Source of the DNA: Lachnospiraceae bacterium
GTDB lineage: Bacteria > Bacillota > Clostridia > Lachnospirales > Lachnospiraceae
NCBI GenBank assembly: GCA_029006155.1
Contig: JAQXGF010000025.1
Location: forward strand, 1 to 64,000
Direction: 5' to 3'
DNA: 64,000 nt
Made by a program: the position numbers and the translations under genes. Shown here in pieces: positions 24,997-33,906 of the stretch (positions are counted from its first letter, which is position 1; each line of letters begins with the position of its first letter). The notes beneath the pieces are model-generated. The model was not told the origin of the DNA and ran no database searches. It saw only the letters and a list, made by a program, of their open reading frames with translations.

Positions 24997-26664
24997 ATGA
25001 TGAACCACAACAAGTATATTCGCCAGTATTTTATGCCACCCGTCCGCAGCATGAAGTGGGCTGAGAAAGAATATGTAGACCATGCACCGGTATGGTGCAG
25101 CGTGGATCTGCGAGATGGCAATCAGGCCCTCGTCGTTCCGATGTCTCTGGAGCAGAAGGTACAGTTCTTCCAGCTCCTCGTAAAGATCGGTTTTAAGGAA
25201 ATCGAGGTCGGTTTCCCGGCAGCTTCCGATACCGAGTATCAGTTCCTCCGCACGCTGATCGAGCAGGATCTGATCCCGGATGATGTGACGATTCAGGTAC
25301 TCACACAGGCGAGAGAGCATATCATCCGCAAGACGTTTGACGCACTGGAGGGTGCAAAGCATGCGATCGTACATGTATACAATTCCACCTCTTTAGCACA
25401 GCGGGAGCAGGTATTCCACAAGTCCAAAGAAGAAATTCTTCAGATCGCCGTGGAGGGCGCAAAGCTTTTAAAGGAGCTGGCTGAGGAAGCACATGCCAAT
25501 TACCGGTTCGAGTACAGCCCGGAGAGCTTCACCGGTACGGAGATCGACTATGCAGCGGAGGTGTGCAATGCGGTGCTGGATGTATGGCAGCCGACTGCGG
25601 ACCGGAAAGCGATCATCAATCTTCCGAGTACCGTACAGATGTCCATGCCGCACGTGTATGCGAGCCAGATCGAGTACATGAACGATCATCTGAAATACCG
25701 TGAGAATGTCGTTTTATCCCTGCATCCGCACAATGACAGAGGATGCGGCATTTCGGATGCAGAGATGGGAATCCTGGCAGGTGCAGACCGGATCGAGGGA
25801 ACCCTGTTCGGCAACGGTGAGCGTACCGGTAATGTGGATATCATCACGCTTGCACTGAATATGTACGCGCAGGGCGTGGATCCGGAGCTTGATTTCTCCG
25901 ATATGCCGTATATCACGGAGCGTTATGAGGAGTATACCGGCATGAAGGTCGACGAGCGCAGCCCGTATGGCGGCGGACTCGTATTTGCAGCATTCTCCGG
26001 TTCTCATCAGGATGCAATCGCAAAGGGTATGAAGTACCGTGAGGAGCACAAGTGCGACACCTGGACCGTTCCGTATCTGCCGATCGATCCGACCGACATC
26101 GGACGTTCTTACGATGCGGATGTCATCCGCATCAACAGCCAGTCTGGAAAGGGTGGCGTCGGCTATATTCTGGAGCAGCATTATGGACTGAAGCTTCCGA
26201 AGAAGATGCGCGAGGCGATGGGCTATGCGGCCAAAGGCGTATCCGACGAACTGCACAAAGAACTGCAGCCGGAAGAGATCTTCCAGATCTTCAAAGATAC
26301 GTTCGAGAACATCACCGAGCCGTACAAGATCGAGGAGGTACATTTCAAGCAGCATAATGGCATCATTGCAGAGGTAACGGCGACCTGCGACGGCAAGACG
26401 AGCGTGATCGTAGCATCCGGTAACGGACGTCTGAATGCAGTCAGCAATGCAATGAAGAAGCACTTCCGTCTGGAGTACGACCTTGTGACCTACGAGGAGC
26501 ATGCGCTTGAGCAGAGTTCCAGCTCCCGTGCGATCGCATACGTCGGCATTCGCGATAAGCAGGGCAACCTGCACTGGGGCGCAGGACTGGATGTCGATAT
26601 CATCCGCGCATCCATCGACGCACTGCTGACCGCGATCAACCATATGGCAGTACATAATAAATAA
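24997..26664 (+). CDS. leuA: 2-isopropylmalate synthase
   Basis: Condenses acetyl-CoA with 2-oxoisovalerate, the committed step to leucine. The 555 residues are the long LeuA type: catalytic TIM barrel with DLRDGNQ (37-43) and the metal-binding HPHND motif, the GNGERTGN signature, a helical subdomain and a C-terminal allosteric domain (from about 430) that binds leucine. ATG 24997 is 9 bases from GGAG; ATG 24991 is too close to it. Controlled by the leucine T-box. leuBCD are not adjacent, so this gene stands alone, ending at a strong terminator. Confidence 0.95.
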   Translation: MMNHNKYIRQYFMPPVRSMKWAEKEYVDHAPVWCSVDLRDGNQALVVPMSLEQKVQFFQLLVKIGFKEIEVGFPAASDTEYQFLRTLIEQDLIPDDVTIQVLTQAREHIIRKTFDALEGAKHAIVHVYNSTSLAQREQVFHKSKEEILQIAVEGAKLLKELAEEAHANYRFEYSPESFTGTEIDYAAEVCNAVLDVWQPTADRKAIINLPSTVQMSMPHVYASQIEYMNDHLKYRENVVLSLHPHNDRGCGISDAEMGILAGADRIEGTLFGNGERTGNVDIITLALNMYAQGVDPELDFSDMPYITERYEEYTGMKVDERSPYGGGLVFAAFSGSHQDAIAKGMKYREEHKCDTWTVPYLPIDPTDIGRSYDADVIRINSQSGKGGVGYILEQHYGLKLPKKMREAMGYAAKGVSDELHKELQPEEIFQIFKDTFENITEPYKIEEVHFKQHNGIIAEVTATCDGKTSVIVASGNGRLNAVSNAMKKHFRLEYDLVTYEEHALEQSSSSRAIAYVGIRDKQGNLHWGAGLDVDIIRASIDALLTAINHMAVHNK

Positions 26665-26684
26665 AAAATGTAAGGTATAAAAAG

Positions 26685-26730
26685 ATAAGGCGTGACCGCA
26701 GGCAGAATCCTGCGGCATGCCTTATTTTTA
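26685..26730 (+). terminator. Terminator after leuA
   Basis: ATAAGGC..CCGCAGG pairs with CCTGCGG..GCCTTAT (about 15 bp with a small internal mismatch), followed by TTTTTA. Confidence 0.88.
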
Positions 26731-26737
26731 TGTTATA

Positions 26738-26755
26738 GACTTGCTTGATTCGGTT
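26738..26755 (-). repeat. 18-nt 5'-end fragment of structured repeat family 1 (reversed)
   Basis: The minus strand reads AACCGAATCAAGCAAGTC, identical to the first 18 bases of the copy at 18683. Nothing of the rest of the element follows. Confidence 0.6.
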
Positions 26756-26833
26756 AAAAAGGGTCTGTGCGATATCCTGTTTCTATGGTAAAATGACAGG
26801 CAGTATGGGAAAAAAGGTGGAGAGGTTATAAAG

Positions 26834-27430
26834 ATGGCAAAATTATATTTTCGTTATGGAGCAATGGGAAGTTCTAAATCTGCGAATATTCTGATGGTTC
26901 GTTATAATTATGAGGAGCGGGGACAGTATGCCGTGCTGCTAAAGCCAAGAACGGATAACCGGGATGGGGAGCAGGAGATTCGATCCCGTATGGGACTGAC
27001 TGCACCGGCTGAATATGTAGATGATTTTCTGAAGGAAATCGCAGAAGTATGGAATCCGCAGAGCAATGAATATCGGCATCATGGGAAAAAAGTCGATGCA
27101 GTACTGGTGGATGAAGCGCAGTTCCTTTCACCGGAAGAGGTGGATACGTTATCGGATCTTGTGGATTTTTATGAGATTCCGGTTCTCTGCTATGGTCTGC
27201 GGACGGATTTCCTGAGTCATCTTTTTCCGGGTTCCAGACGGTTGATGGAGGTGGCAGACATCATTGAAGAAGTGCCAACGGTCTGCTGGTGCGGAAAACG
27301 TGCGCAGTGCAACACCCGATACGCGGATGGAAAAATCGTGCGGGAAGGCCAGCAGATCATGCTCGGTTCCAATGAAAGCTATATGGCGCTGTGCCGAAAG
27401 CATTATAAAGAAGGAAAACTGTGGGAATAA
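26834..27430 (+). CDS. tdk: Thymidine kinase
   Basis: Salvage kinase of the type II (TK1-like) family, 198 residues. The P-loop GAMGSSKS (9-16) has serine where most homologues carry GKT/S, as is usual for Gram-positive TK. DEAQFLSPEEV is the metal and base motif; the zinc-binding cysteines are in CWCGKRAQC and near the C-terminus (LCRKHY). The start has GGTGGAGAGG upstream, and an extended -10 (TGGTAAAAT, 26786-26794) gives a likely promoter. Its 3' end overlaps the convergent traX-like gene by 28 bases. Confidence 0.93.
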   Translation: MAKLYFRYGAMGSSKSANILMVRYNYEERGQYAVLLKPRTDNRDGEQEIRSRMGLTAPAEYVDDFLKEIAEVWNPQSNEYRHHGKKVDAVLVDEAQFLSPEEVDTLSDLVDFYEIPVLCYGLRTDFLSHLFPGSRRLMEVADIIEEVPTVCWCGKRAQCNTRYADGKIVREGQQIMLGSNESYMALCRKHYKEGKLWE

Positions 27431-28137
27431 AACATGCTCACATCGCGAATTCCGCATAAGACGAGCAGGTGCAGCGGATAAAACAGATAAAAGAACCAGC
27501 GGGAAACATTCTGCAGGTGTTGCCCTCGTTTATGATTGTAAAAGAAGAGGATCAACACGCCGGAGCACAGGATTCCGAGCCCGGAGGCGAGTCCGTGCAG
27601 CAGGGCAGGGAACAGGGAATACTGTTCCAGATACTCAAGTGTATTTGCAAATGCAAAGAGCCCGTAGCCAAGGAGATAGACGTTCCCGATGCGCCTTTTG
27701 TCGTCACCGGCATTTGCAAACAGGATGGTGAAGAGCGCGGCGAAGCCGGCCCAGTCACAGAAGCAAGAGAGCAGGACGAGTACAGCAAGAATACATCGTC
27801 TTTTTGCGGTACCGACGGGCAGGCGTTCCATGCAGACAAGGATCAGGAAACAGAGAAACAAAGTCAACAGCATGTTTCCGGTCGGCGTATGGAAGGCGAG
27901 CATAAAAGGTCCCTGCGAGAGAATGGCAAAGAGCAGCAGGCGCTGCCCGTATTTGCGCTTGGAACGGGTGTAGTGATAGCCTTCCACGAGAAAGTAGCAC
28001 ATCGTGATGGCGGTGAAATAGCCGATGTCGAGAAAGACTTCACAGAGCAGCGTTCCGGGTGTGAGAAACAGATTCGCAATGTGATTCAGCAGCATGGCAA
28101 ACACTGCCAGATATTTGATGATGTCGCGGTTTAGCAT
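27403..28137 (-). CDS. TraX family membrane protein
   Basis: Integral membrane protein of 244 residues with about eight hydrophobic segments, starting MLNRDIIKYLAVFAMLLNHI as in the TraX family. TraX N-acetylates F pilin in Escherichia coli, but chromosomal Firmicutes members are not tied to conjugation and are probably acyltransferase-like membrane enzymes of unknown substrate. A single gene with its own promoter and AAGGAG site. It overlaps the end of tdk on the opposite strand. Confidence 0.86.
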   Translation of the reverse strand: MLNRDIIKYLAVFAMLLNHIANLFLTPGTLLCEVFLDIGYFTAITMCYFLVEGYHYTRSKRKYGQRLLLFAILSQGPFMLAFHTPTGNMLLTLFLCFLILVCMERLPVGTAKRRCILAVLVLLSCFCDWAGFAALFTILFANAGDDKRRIGNVYLLGYGLFAFANTLEYLEQYSLFPALLHGLASGLGILCSGVLILFFYNHKRGQHLQNVSRWFFYLFYPLHLLVLCGIRDVSMFYSHSFPSL

Positions 28138-28188
28138 GGAATCTCCTTTTTAATAGTGAATTGTTATACGAAAAATTTGTCCGCAACT

Positions 28189-28217
28189 ATTCTAATACGA
28201 AACAAATTTTGATGCAA
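28189..28217 (-). promoter_or_regulatory. Promoter of the TraX-family gene
   Basis: On the minus strand TTGCAT (28217-28212), 17-bp spacer, TAGAAT (28194-28189), about 50 bases before the start codon. Confidence 0.6.
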
Positions 28218-28504
28218 GTGTATCTATTTTGCTCCCTGTTCGATCCAAAAGTAGTATTACTGCATTGCTTGCTTTTCCTGCACGAAAAATAGTTCTTACA
28301 AATATTACATAATTATTACAAAAGAGTTCAAAATAGTGCATCAGGTGTAAAAATCCGACACAAATCTCTCCGACATGTAAGAAAAACAGGAAAAACCGCG
28401 AATTTCTGCGGTGTGAAATATGCTGTCCAGTCAGAAAATCAAGTGGCAGATGCGATAAAAATCAGTGGACGAAGAAGAAAAACTTTGTGAGAAAGAAATA
28501 AAAA

Positions 28505-28542
28505 TGTAACAAAGAAAAAAGTCGATGAAATAATTTGTTACA
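28505..28542. promoter_or_regulatory. Inverted repeat, possible operator
   Basis: TGTAACAAA (28505-28513) and its exact complement TTTGTTACA (28534-28542), centred about 36 bases upstream of the -35 box of the SleB-like gene. The position would suit an activator or a looping repressor; the protein is unknown. Confidence 0.45.
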
Positions 28543-28559
28543 AAAATATGAATCAGATA

Positions 28560-28589
28560 TTGACAGAATGTTTTCGGATCGGGTATAAT
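28560..28589 (+). promoter_or_regulatory. Promoter of the SleB-like cell-wall hydrolase gene
   Basis: TTGACA (28560-28565), 18-bp spacer, TATAAT (28584-28589). The leader to the start codon is about 80 bases. Confidence 0.82.
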
Positions 28590-28673
28590 GCAGCTACGTT
28601 ACAAAAACAGTATAGATGACGATAAGGGGCAAAAACGGGATGGGGAGATCCCGGAGTATGGGAGAAATCAGAA

Positions 28674-29471
28674 ATGCTGTTGACCAACGCAGAAGGAAGA
28701 AAAAGGATCCTGAAGGATGTTGCGCTGATTCTGTTTGCGATCCTGATGCTTGCGAGCATTGCGGTCGTGATTTCGGAGTTTGAGACCGGAGGGCATGGCA
28801 CAGTCTATGCGGTTGATTCTTCTTCGAAAGAAGGGAGCAGGCAGTCACAGATGGGTCTGACCGGAGTCGTGACCGGAGTCGCAGATATGGAAAAGTATTC
28901 CGAAGCGACACGGCTGATCCGAATGGATGGAGCAAAGGGTGCGACCCTTGCGGGAGCCTGCGGGCTGGACCGCCGGGCGATCCGGAAACGACAGATCGCA
29001 AGCGGAACGACGAAAGCAAAAGAGCTTGGCTATTATGCACAGCAGACCGTTCAGAAGAATCAGATGTCCAGTGAAGAATATTATACGCTGCTTCAGATTG
29101 TGGAAGCAGAGGCGACCGGTGGCGATGTGATGAGCAAGATGATGGTAGCCGGAGTCGTGCTGAACCGCGTGAAGGATTCGCATTTCCCGGATACGATTCA
29201 GGAAGTCGTATGGCAGGACGATCAGTTTCAGCCGACGTCCGACGGACGGATTTACAGCTGTTCCGTGACCGATTCGACCATTCTTGCAGTCGAGCGGGTA
29301 TTGCAGGGAGAGGATTATACGCAGGGAGCGCTGTTTTTCCTGGCAAGGGATTCCGCGGAGCGGAAAAATACAGACTGGTTTGATGCCAATCTTACGAAGC
29401 TGTTTGAATACGGCGGACACGAATACTATACCTATCAGGATGAAGCAGGAGCAACTGCTGCACAGGAATAG
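28674..29471 (+). CDS. SleB/CwlJ-type cell wall hydrolase
   Basis: A 265-residue membrane-anchored or exported hydrolase. A hydrophobic segment spans about 15-35. The C-terminal domain (about 120-255) is the Hydrolase_2 family shared with the spore-cortex enzymes SleB and CwlJ, with IVEAEATGGDVMSKMMVAGVVLNRV carrying the conserved glutamate. The vegetative-type promoter and lack of spore-specific features make a general peptidoglycan remodelling role as likely as germination. Start ATG 28674 has GGGAGAAA upstream. Confidence 0.84.
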   Translation: MLLTNAEGRKRILKDVALILFAILMLASIAVVISEFETGGHGTVYAVDSSSKEGSRQSQMGLTGVVTGVADMEKYSEATRLIRMDGAKGATLAGACGLDRRAIRKRQIASGTTKAKELGYYAQQTVQKNQMSSEEYYTLLQIVEAEATGGDVMSKMMVAGVVLNRVKDSHFPDTIQEVVWQDDQFQPTSDGRIYSCSVTDSTILAVERVLQGEDYTQGALFFLARDSAERKNTDWFDANLTKLFEYGGHEYYTYQDEAGATAAQE

Positions 29472-29497
29472 AACAGAGGGCTGTTGCAATCAGAAGG

Positions 29498-29526
29498 TTG
29501 CAATGGCCTTTTGCGTGTGGTATACT
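29498..29526 (+). promoter_or_regulatory. Promoter of thrC
   Basis: TTGCAA (29498-29503), 17-bp spacer, TATACT (29521-29526). Confidence 0.6.
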
Positions 29527-29579
29527 CACGGGAAGATGAGAGTCATCTGAAGTCTAAGGAAAAGGAATGGGTAGCGATT

Positions 29580-31073
29580 ATGGAATGGATGTACAGAAGC
29601 ACAAGAAATGCAGCAAACCGGGTGACAGCTTCACAGGCAATCCTGCAGGGACTGGCAGAAGATGGCGGCCTGTATGTGCCGGAGCAGATACCGGCACTGG
29701 ATCTTCCGCTTGCAGCACTGGGAGAGATGAACTACCATGAAGTGGCATATGCGGTTCTGAGCCGTTTTCTGACAGATTATACGGAAGACGAACTGAAGTA
29801 TTGCATCCGCAGCGCTTATGACCAGAAGTTTGATACTGAAGAGATCGTACCGATCCGCAAGGCAGACGGCAGCTTTTATCTGGAGCTGTTCCACGGAGCG
29901 ACGATCGCATTTAAGGATATGGCACTTTCCATTCTGCCATATCTGATGACGACGGCAGCGAAGAAGAATCATGAGGACAAGGAGATTGTGATTCTGACCG
30001 CGACTTCCGGCGATACCGGAAAGGCGGCGCTCGCAGGTTTTGCAGATGTCCCGGGGACACGGATCATCGTCTTTTATCCGAAAGACGGCGTCAGCGCCGT
30101 GCAGGAGAAGCAGATGGTGACACAAAAGGGCGCGAATACATGTGTCATTGGCATCCGTGGTAATTTTGACGATGCTCAGTCCGGCGTGAAGCGTATTTTC
30201 GGGGATGAAGCGCTGCGCAAGGAGCTGGCAGAGGCAGGCTTTTGCTTTTCTTCTGCGAACTCGATCAATATCGGACGTCTTGTTCCGCAGATCGTCTATT
30301 ATGTCTATGCCTATGGCAGACTGCTGGCAAAGGGGGAGCTGCAGGCGGGCGAGGCGATGAACGTCGTTGTGCCGACCGGAAATTTCGGAAATATTCTGGC
30401 TGCCTTTTATGCAAAACAGATGGGCATCCCGGTAGGCAAGCTGATCTGTGCATCCAATGAGAATAAAGTACTCTATGATTTCTTCCAGACCGGCGTCTAT
30501 GACCGGAACCGTGCATTCCATCTGACGACATCCCCGTCCATGGATATCCTGATCTCCAGCAATCTGGAGCGACTGATTTACCGCCTGGCCGGAGAGGATG
30601 CAAAGAAGAATGCGGAGCTGATGCAGCAGCTGGCCAGTACCGGACGTTATGAGATCACAGATGAGATGCGTGACAATCTCCAGGATTTTGCCGGTGGTTA
30701 TGCGACCGAAGAGGAGACCGCAGAAGAGATCCGGACGATGTATGAGAAGACCGGATACGTGCTGGATACCCATACAGCAGTTGCTTCTTACGTGTACCGC
30801 CAGTGGAAAGAGCAGAATCATCCGACGGCTCCGGCTGTGATCGCGTCGACGGCGAGCCCGTTTAAATTTGCGCGCAGCGTCATGAGCGCGATTGATGCAA
30901 AATATGCCGGAATGGAAGATTTTGCACTGATCGATGAGCTGAGCCGTATTGCGCATGTACCGGTTCCGAAGGCGGTAGAAGAGATTCGCAATGCACCGGT
31001 GCTTCACGATAAGGTGATCGAAATCGGGGAAATGCCGGATGCAGTAAAGGCGTTTTTAAAAATTAACAGGTAA
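29580..31073 (+). CDS. thrC: Threonine synthase
   Basis: PLP enzyme that converts O-phosphohomoserine to threonine. The 497 residues are the long bacterial/fungal type. The PLP lysine is Lys112 in HGATIAFKDMALS, and the phosphate-binding loop is TSGDTGKAALAGF. I start at ATG 29580; the purine-rich AAAGGA lies about 13 bases upstream, farther than usual. The frame is open further upstream but carries no better site. The other threonine genes are not nearby. Confidence 0.94.
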   Translation: MEWMYRSTRNAANRVTASQAILQGLAEDGGLYVPEQIPALDLPLAALGEMNYHEVAYAVLSRFLTDYTEDELKYCIRSAYDQKFDTEEIVPIRKADGSFYLELFHGATIAFKDMALSILPYLMTTAAKKNHEDKEIVILTATSGDTGKAALAGFADVPGTRIIVFYPKDGVSAVQEKQMVTQKGANTCVIGIRGNFDDAQSGVKRIFGDEALRKELAEAGFCFSSANSINIGRLVPQIVYYVYAYGRLLAKGELQAGEAMNVVVPTGNFGNILAAFYAKQMGIPVGKLICASNENKVLYDFFQTGVYDRNRAFHLTTSPSMDILISSNLERLIYRLAGEDAKKNAELMQQLASTGRYEITDEMRDNLQDFAGGYATEEETAEEIRTMYEKTGYVLDTHTAVASYVYRQWKEQNHPTAPAVIASTASPFKFARSVMSAIDAKYAGMEDFALIDELSRIAHVPVPKAVEEIRNAPVLHDKVIEIGEMPDAVKAFLKINR

Positions 31074-31074
31074 A

Positions 31075-31108
31075 TGACAGGGCGGATTGACCGATCCGCC
31101 CGATGTCA
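31075..31108 (+). other. Intercistronic hairpin between thrC and the SH3 gene
   Basis: TGACA-GGCGGAT and ATCCGCC-TGTCA form a long perfect-looking stem with a 6-base loop, but no T-run follows. It may stabilise the upstream mRNA rather than terminate. Confidence 0.5.
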
Positions 31109-31123
31109 TGAGGAGGAGTAAAG

Positions 31124-31738
31124 GTGAAACAATTTAAGGAATGGCTTTCAGACTATCTGCGCTATTTCCTGTTGCTTCTGGCAGCGGTTCTTGCTTTTTT
31201 CCTGATTCTGGCAGGAGTGAAGATCTATCAGAATGCAAAGAAGCCGGACGCTGCCAATGCGATCCAGATTCTCACAGAGACGGGGACAGAGGATGCGACG
31301 AAGGCACAGACGGAGACGGTATCTGAGAGCGCACGCACGTCTGAGACGGAAACGGAGTCTGAGACCGGGCGGAATACAGAAGCGGGGAACGGCACCGCTG
31401 AGACAAAGGCAGAGACGGCGGTACAGGCACAGTCTTCTGCACAGACGGACGCAGCAGTTCCGGCGGAGACAGCGGCTGCAGCGACAGAAAAACCGGCCGA
31501 GACCCAGCCGCCTACTGAAAAGGCGACCGAGACGCAGCCGGTCACAGAGACCGAACACACACCGGTATATATGACATTGAAAGGATCCTGCTACATCCGG
31601 AGCGGCCCGAGTATGGATGCGGAGATCATCGGAGAATATATGTACGGTACGACCGTAGAATTCCTCGAAGATGTCGGGGGCTGGTACAAGGTCCAGATCG
31701 ACGGAATGGTCGGATATATGGGAGCACGCTTTTTTTAA
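31124..31738 (+). CDS. Membrane-anchored SH3-domain protein with a Thr/Glu-rich linker
   Basis: A 204-residue protein: short cytoplasmic N-terminus, one transmembrane helix (about 14-34), a low-complexity Thr/Glu/Ala/Ser-rich stalk of about 100 residues (45-145) and a C-terminal bacterial SH3 domain (about 150-204, SCYIRSGPSMDAEIIGEY to VGYMGARFF). It probably tethers to the cell wall or senses wall peptides. The GTG start at 31124 has a strong AGGAGGAG. Its stop codon lies within the following terminator stem. Confidence 0.82.
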   Translation: MKQFKEWLSDYLRYFLLLLAAVLAFFLILAGVKIYQNAKKPDAANAIQILTETGTEDATKAQTETVSESARTSETETESETGRNTEAGNGTAETKAETAVQAQSSAQTDAAVPAETAAAATEKPAETQPPTEKATETQPVTETEHTPVYMTLKGSCYIRSGPSMDAEIIGEYMYGTTVEFLEDVGGWYKVQIDGMVGYMGARFF

Positions 31739-31755
31739 AGCGTGCCCCTTTTTTC
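31720..31755 (+). terminator. Terminator after the SH3 gene
   Basis: GCACGCTTT pairs with AAAGCGTGC, followed by CCCC and six T. The left arm contains the last codons of the SH3 gene. Confidence 0.85.
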
Positions 31756-31759
31756 TGCC

Positions 31760-33676
31760 TTATGATTCCTGCAGCTCCTCCCAGAGTTCGTAGAGCCGGT
31801 CGATTTCTTCCATCAGGGCAGCTTTTTCTTTGCTGAGTTCGGTACATTTTGCGACATCGGTAAATACTTCTTCTTTTGTCATCAGTGTATCGATCTCACT
31901 GCTGCGTTCTTCCAGCTTTGTGATCTGATCCTCTGTCTTTTTCAGGTCGTTCTGACGCTTACGCTCCTTTGCCTGCAGTTCCTTCTGCCGCGCCCAGTCA
32001 TCGCGGGAAGAGGCAGCCGCCGGCGCTTCTGCCGGCTCTTTTTCCTGCTCCGGCGCATAAATCTTTGTCAGCTCTTCCGACTTTTCCAGATAGTAGTCGT
32101 AATTGCCAATGTAATTGACGAGTGTCTGGTTTTTCAGCTCCAGAATGCGGGTCGCCGTCTGATTGATAAAATAACGGTCGTGCGAAACATAGAGCACGGT
32201 GCCGGTATAGCTTTGGATTGCTTTCTCCAAAATCTCCTTTGAGACGATATCCAGATGGTTCGTCGGCTCGTCTAGGATCAGAAAATTGGACTTGGAGAGC
32301 ATGAGACGTGCAAGGGAAAGGCGTCCCCGCTCGCCACCACTCAAGTCCTGAATGCGTTTGTATACATCGTCGCCGGTAAAAAGGAAGGCCGCGAGCACAT
32401 TTCGGATCTCGGTGCCGGTCATCTCCGGATAGACATCCGAAATTTCCTCCATCAGCGTCTTTTCCATATGCAGCTGCTGGTGTTCCTGATCGTAGTAGCT
32501 GATGTGCACCTTGCTGCCGAGCGTCACGGAGCCGTGGTCGGCCTGTTCCAGTCCGTTGATGATTTTTAAGATGGTCGTCTTTCCGGTGCCGTTATCTCCG
32601 ATTACAGCGACTTTTTCGCCGCGCTGGATCTGGAAATTCAGATCGGTAAAGAGCGGATTGCCCGGAAAAGACTTGGAGAGGTGCTCGACAGTGAGCACGT
32701 CATTTCCACTCAAAATCTGCGGTTCCAGATGCAGGTGCATATCTGCGCGCGTCTCCGTCGGCTTTTCCAACACCTCGATTTTATCGAGCATTTTCTCACG
32801 GCTCTCTGCGCGGCGGATCGATTTTTCCCGGTTAAACGATTTCAGCTTGGCGATGACGGCCTCCTGATGGCGGATCTCCTGCTGCTGATTGACATAGGCA
32901 CGCCAGGCAGCTTCCCGCAGCTGGGCTTTCTTTTCTGCATAAGCAGAGTAGTTGCCCGAAAAGGTCATGACCTTGCCGTTGTCCAGCTCGATAATCTTTG
33001 TGACAACGCGGTTCAGGAAATACCGGTCGTGGGCAACGATCAGAACAGCACCTTTGTAGTTGATCAGATAATTTTCCAGCCATGCGATGGAATTCAGGTC
33101 CAGGTGGTTGATTGGCTCGTCGAGGAGCAGCAGATCCGGGGAGGAGAGGAGCAGCCGTCCGAGCGCGACGCGCGTCTTCTGCCCGCCGGATAAGGTCGCG
33201 ATCTTTTTCTGGAACTCCTCTTCCGTAAAGCCGAGTCCCTTGAGGACGCCGACGAGCTCGCTCTGCAGGGCATAGCCGTTCTGGTGCTCGAACTCGGTCG
33301 AAATGCGGTTGTACTGTTCCATGAGATTTTGCAGCGCGTCGCCGGAGAGATGCTTCATCTCACACTCCATCTCGCGCATGCGCTGCTCCATGCGGAGCAC
33401 GTCCTCCTTGACGCTGAGCAGCTCCTCATAGATCGTCTGATCGCCGTGGATGTCCTGATGCTGCTCAAGGTAGCCGAACGTCTTGCCCTTTGCGAGTGCG
33501 ATGACACCGGAATCCGGTTCGAGTTCGCCGACGATCATGCGTAGAAGCGTCGTCTTGCCTGCACCATTGATGCCGACGATGGCGGCCTTTTCGTGATCCT
33601 CAATATGAAAGGATGCCTGTGTTACGATGCATTCGGTCCCGAATGCCTTGCTGATATTCTGACATGAAAGTATCAT
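31760..33676 (-). CDS. ABC-F family ATPase (YdiF-like)
   Basis: Soluble tandem ATPase of 638 residues without membrane segments. First cassette: Walker A GINGAGKTT (35-43) and LSGGQ; second: GDNGTGKTT and LSGGE. A charged inter-domain linker and a C-terminal coiled coil (after about 545) match YdiF-type ABC-F proteins, which act on the ribosomal E site as translation factors; some give antibiotic resistance. The linker is not obviously of a known resistance class, so a housekeeping role is more likely. Start ATG 33676 with AAAGGAG. Convergent with the SH3 gene, divergent from rex. Confidence 0.92.
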   Translation of the reverse strand: MILSCQNISKAFGTECIVTQASFHIEDHEKAAIVGINGAGKTTLLRMIVGELEPDSGVIALAKGKTFGYLEQHQDIHGDQTIYEELLSVKEDVLRMEQRMREMECEMKHLSGDALQNLMEQYNRISTEFEHQNGYALQSELVGVLKGLGFTEEEFQKKIATLSGGQKTRVALGRLLLSSPDLLLLDEPINHLDLNSIAWLENYLINYKGAVLIVAHDRYFLNRVVTKIIELDNGKVMTFSGNYSAYAEKKAQLREAAWRAYVNQQQEIRHQEAVIAKLKSFNREKSIRRAESREKMLDKIEVLEKPTETRADMHLHLEPQILSGNDVLTVEHLSKSFPGNPLFTDLNFQIQRGEKVAVIGDNGTGKTTILKIINGLEQADHGSVTLGSKVHISYYDQEHQQLHMEKTLMEEISDVYPEMTGTEIRNVLAAFLFTGDDVYKRIQDLSGGERGRLSLARLMLSKSNFLILDEPTNHLDIVSKEILEKAIQSYTGTVLYVSHDRYFINQTATRILELKNQTLVNYIGNYDYYLEKSEELTKIYAPEQEKEPAEAPAAASSRDDWARQKELQAKERKRQNDLKKTEDQITKLEERSSEIDTLMTKEEVFTDVAKCTELSKEKAALMEEIDRLYELWEELQES

Positions 33677-33735
33677 GGGTACTCCTTTATGCTTTTATCC
33701 TGCATGCACTGCAGTAAATTTTTCTGTGCCATCCT

Positions 33736-33763
33736 ATTATAACGGAAACACGGGAAAACTCAA
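33736..33763 (-). promoter_or_regulatory. Promoter of the ABC-F gene
   Basis: Minus strand TTGAGT (33763-33758), 16-bp spacer, TATAAT (33741-33736). Confidence 0.65.
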
Positions 33764-33815
33764 TATCTGTTTGCATTTTTTTGCAATCCGGATGCCTTTT
33801 GGTGCGCAGTTTTAA

Positions 33816-33844
33816 TTGACAAAGAATTAACATCCCGATATAAT
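33816..33844 (+). promoter_or_regulatory. Consensus promoter of rex with an overlapping Rex-box-like operator
   Basis: Exact TTGACA (33816-33821), 17-bp spacer, exact TATAAT (33839-33844). The 18 bases 33816-33833, TTGACAA-AGAA-TTAACAT, match the Rex box layout TTGTTAA-N4-TTAACAA at 11 of 14 fixed positions, so Rex probably represses its own gene. Confidence 0.8.
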
Positions 33845-33906
33845 GATAAAAATAGATATGTCGGTGGAACGACAAAAAGAAAAATTGAAATGAAGAGGAC
33901 AGAGTT

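Larger units (their letters stand above)
28138..28673. other. AT-rich 536-base intergenic region without a gene
   Basis: Between the divergent traX-like and SleB-like genes. It holds a promoter for each, a 9-bp inverted repeat, several TTACA/TGTAA-type words (around 28290-28345 and 28505-28545) and a short CCGC/GCGG hairpin near 28397. I saw no supported reading frame and none of the c-di-AMP (ydaO) riboswitch signatures that often precede clostridial wall hydrolases. Confidence 0.6.

Noticed and set aside
28212-28295. Short frame starting ATG 28212 in the AT-rich gap
   Set aside because: No ribosome binding site, and it overlaps the promoter of the opposite-strand gene.
28138-28673. c-di-AMP (ydaO-type) riboswitch before the wall hydrolase
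   Set aside because: The conserved GGGGACCCA-type and pairing elements of that class are not present.
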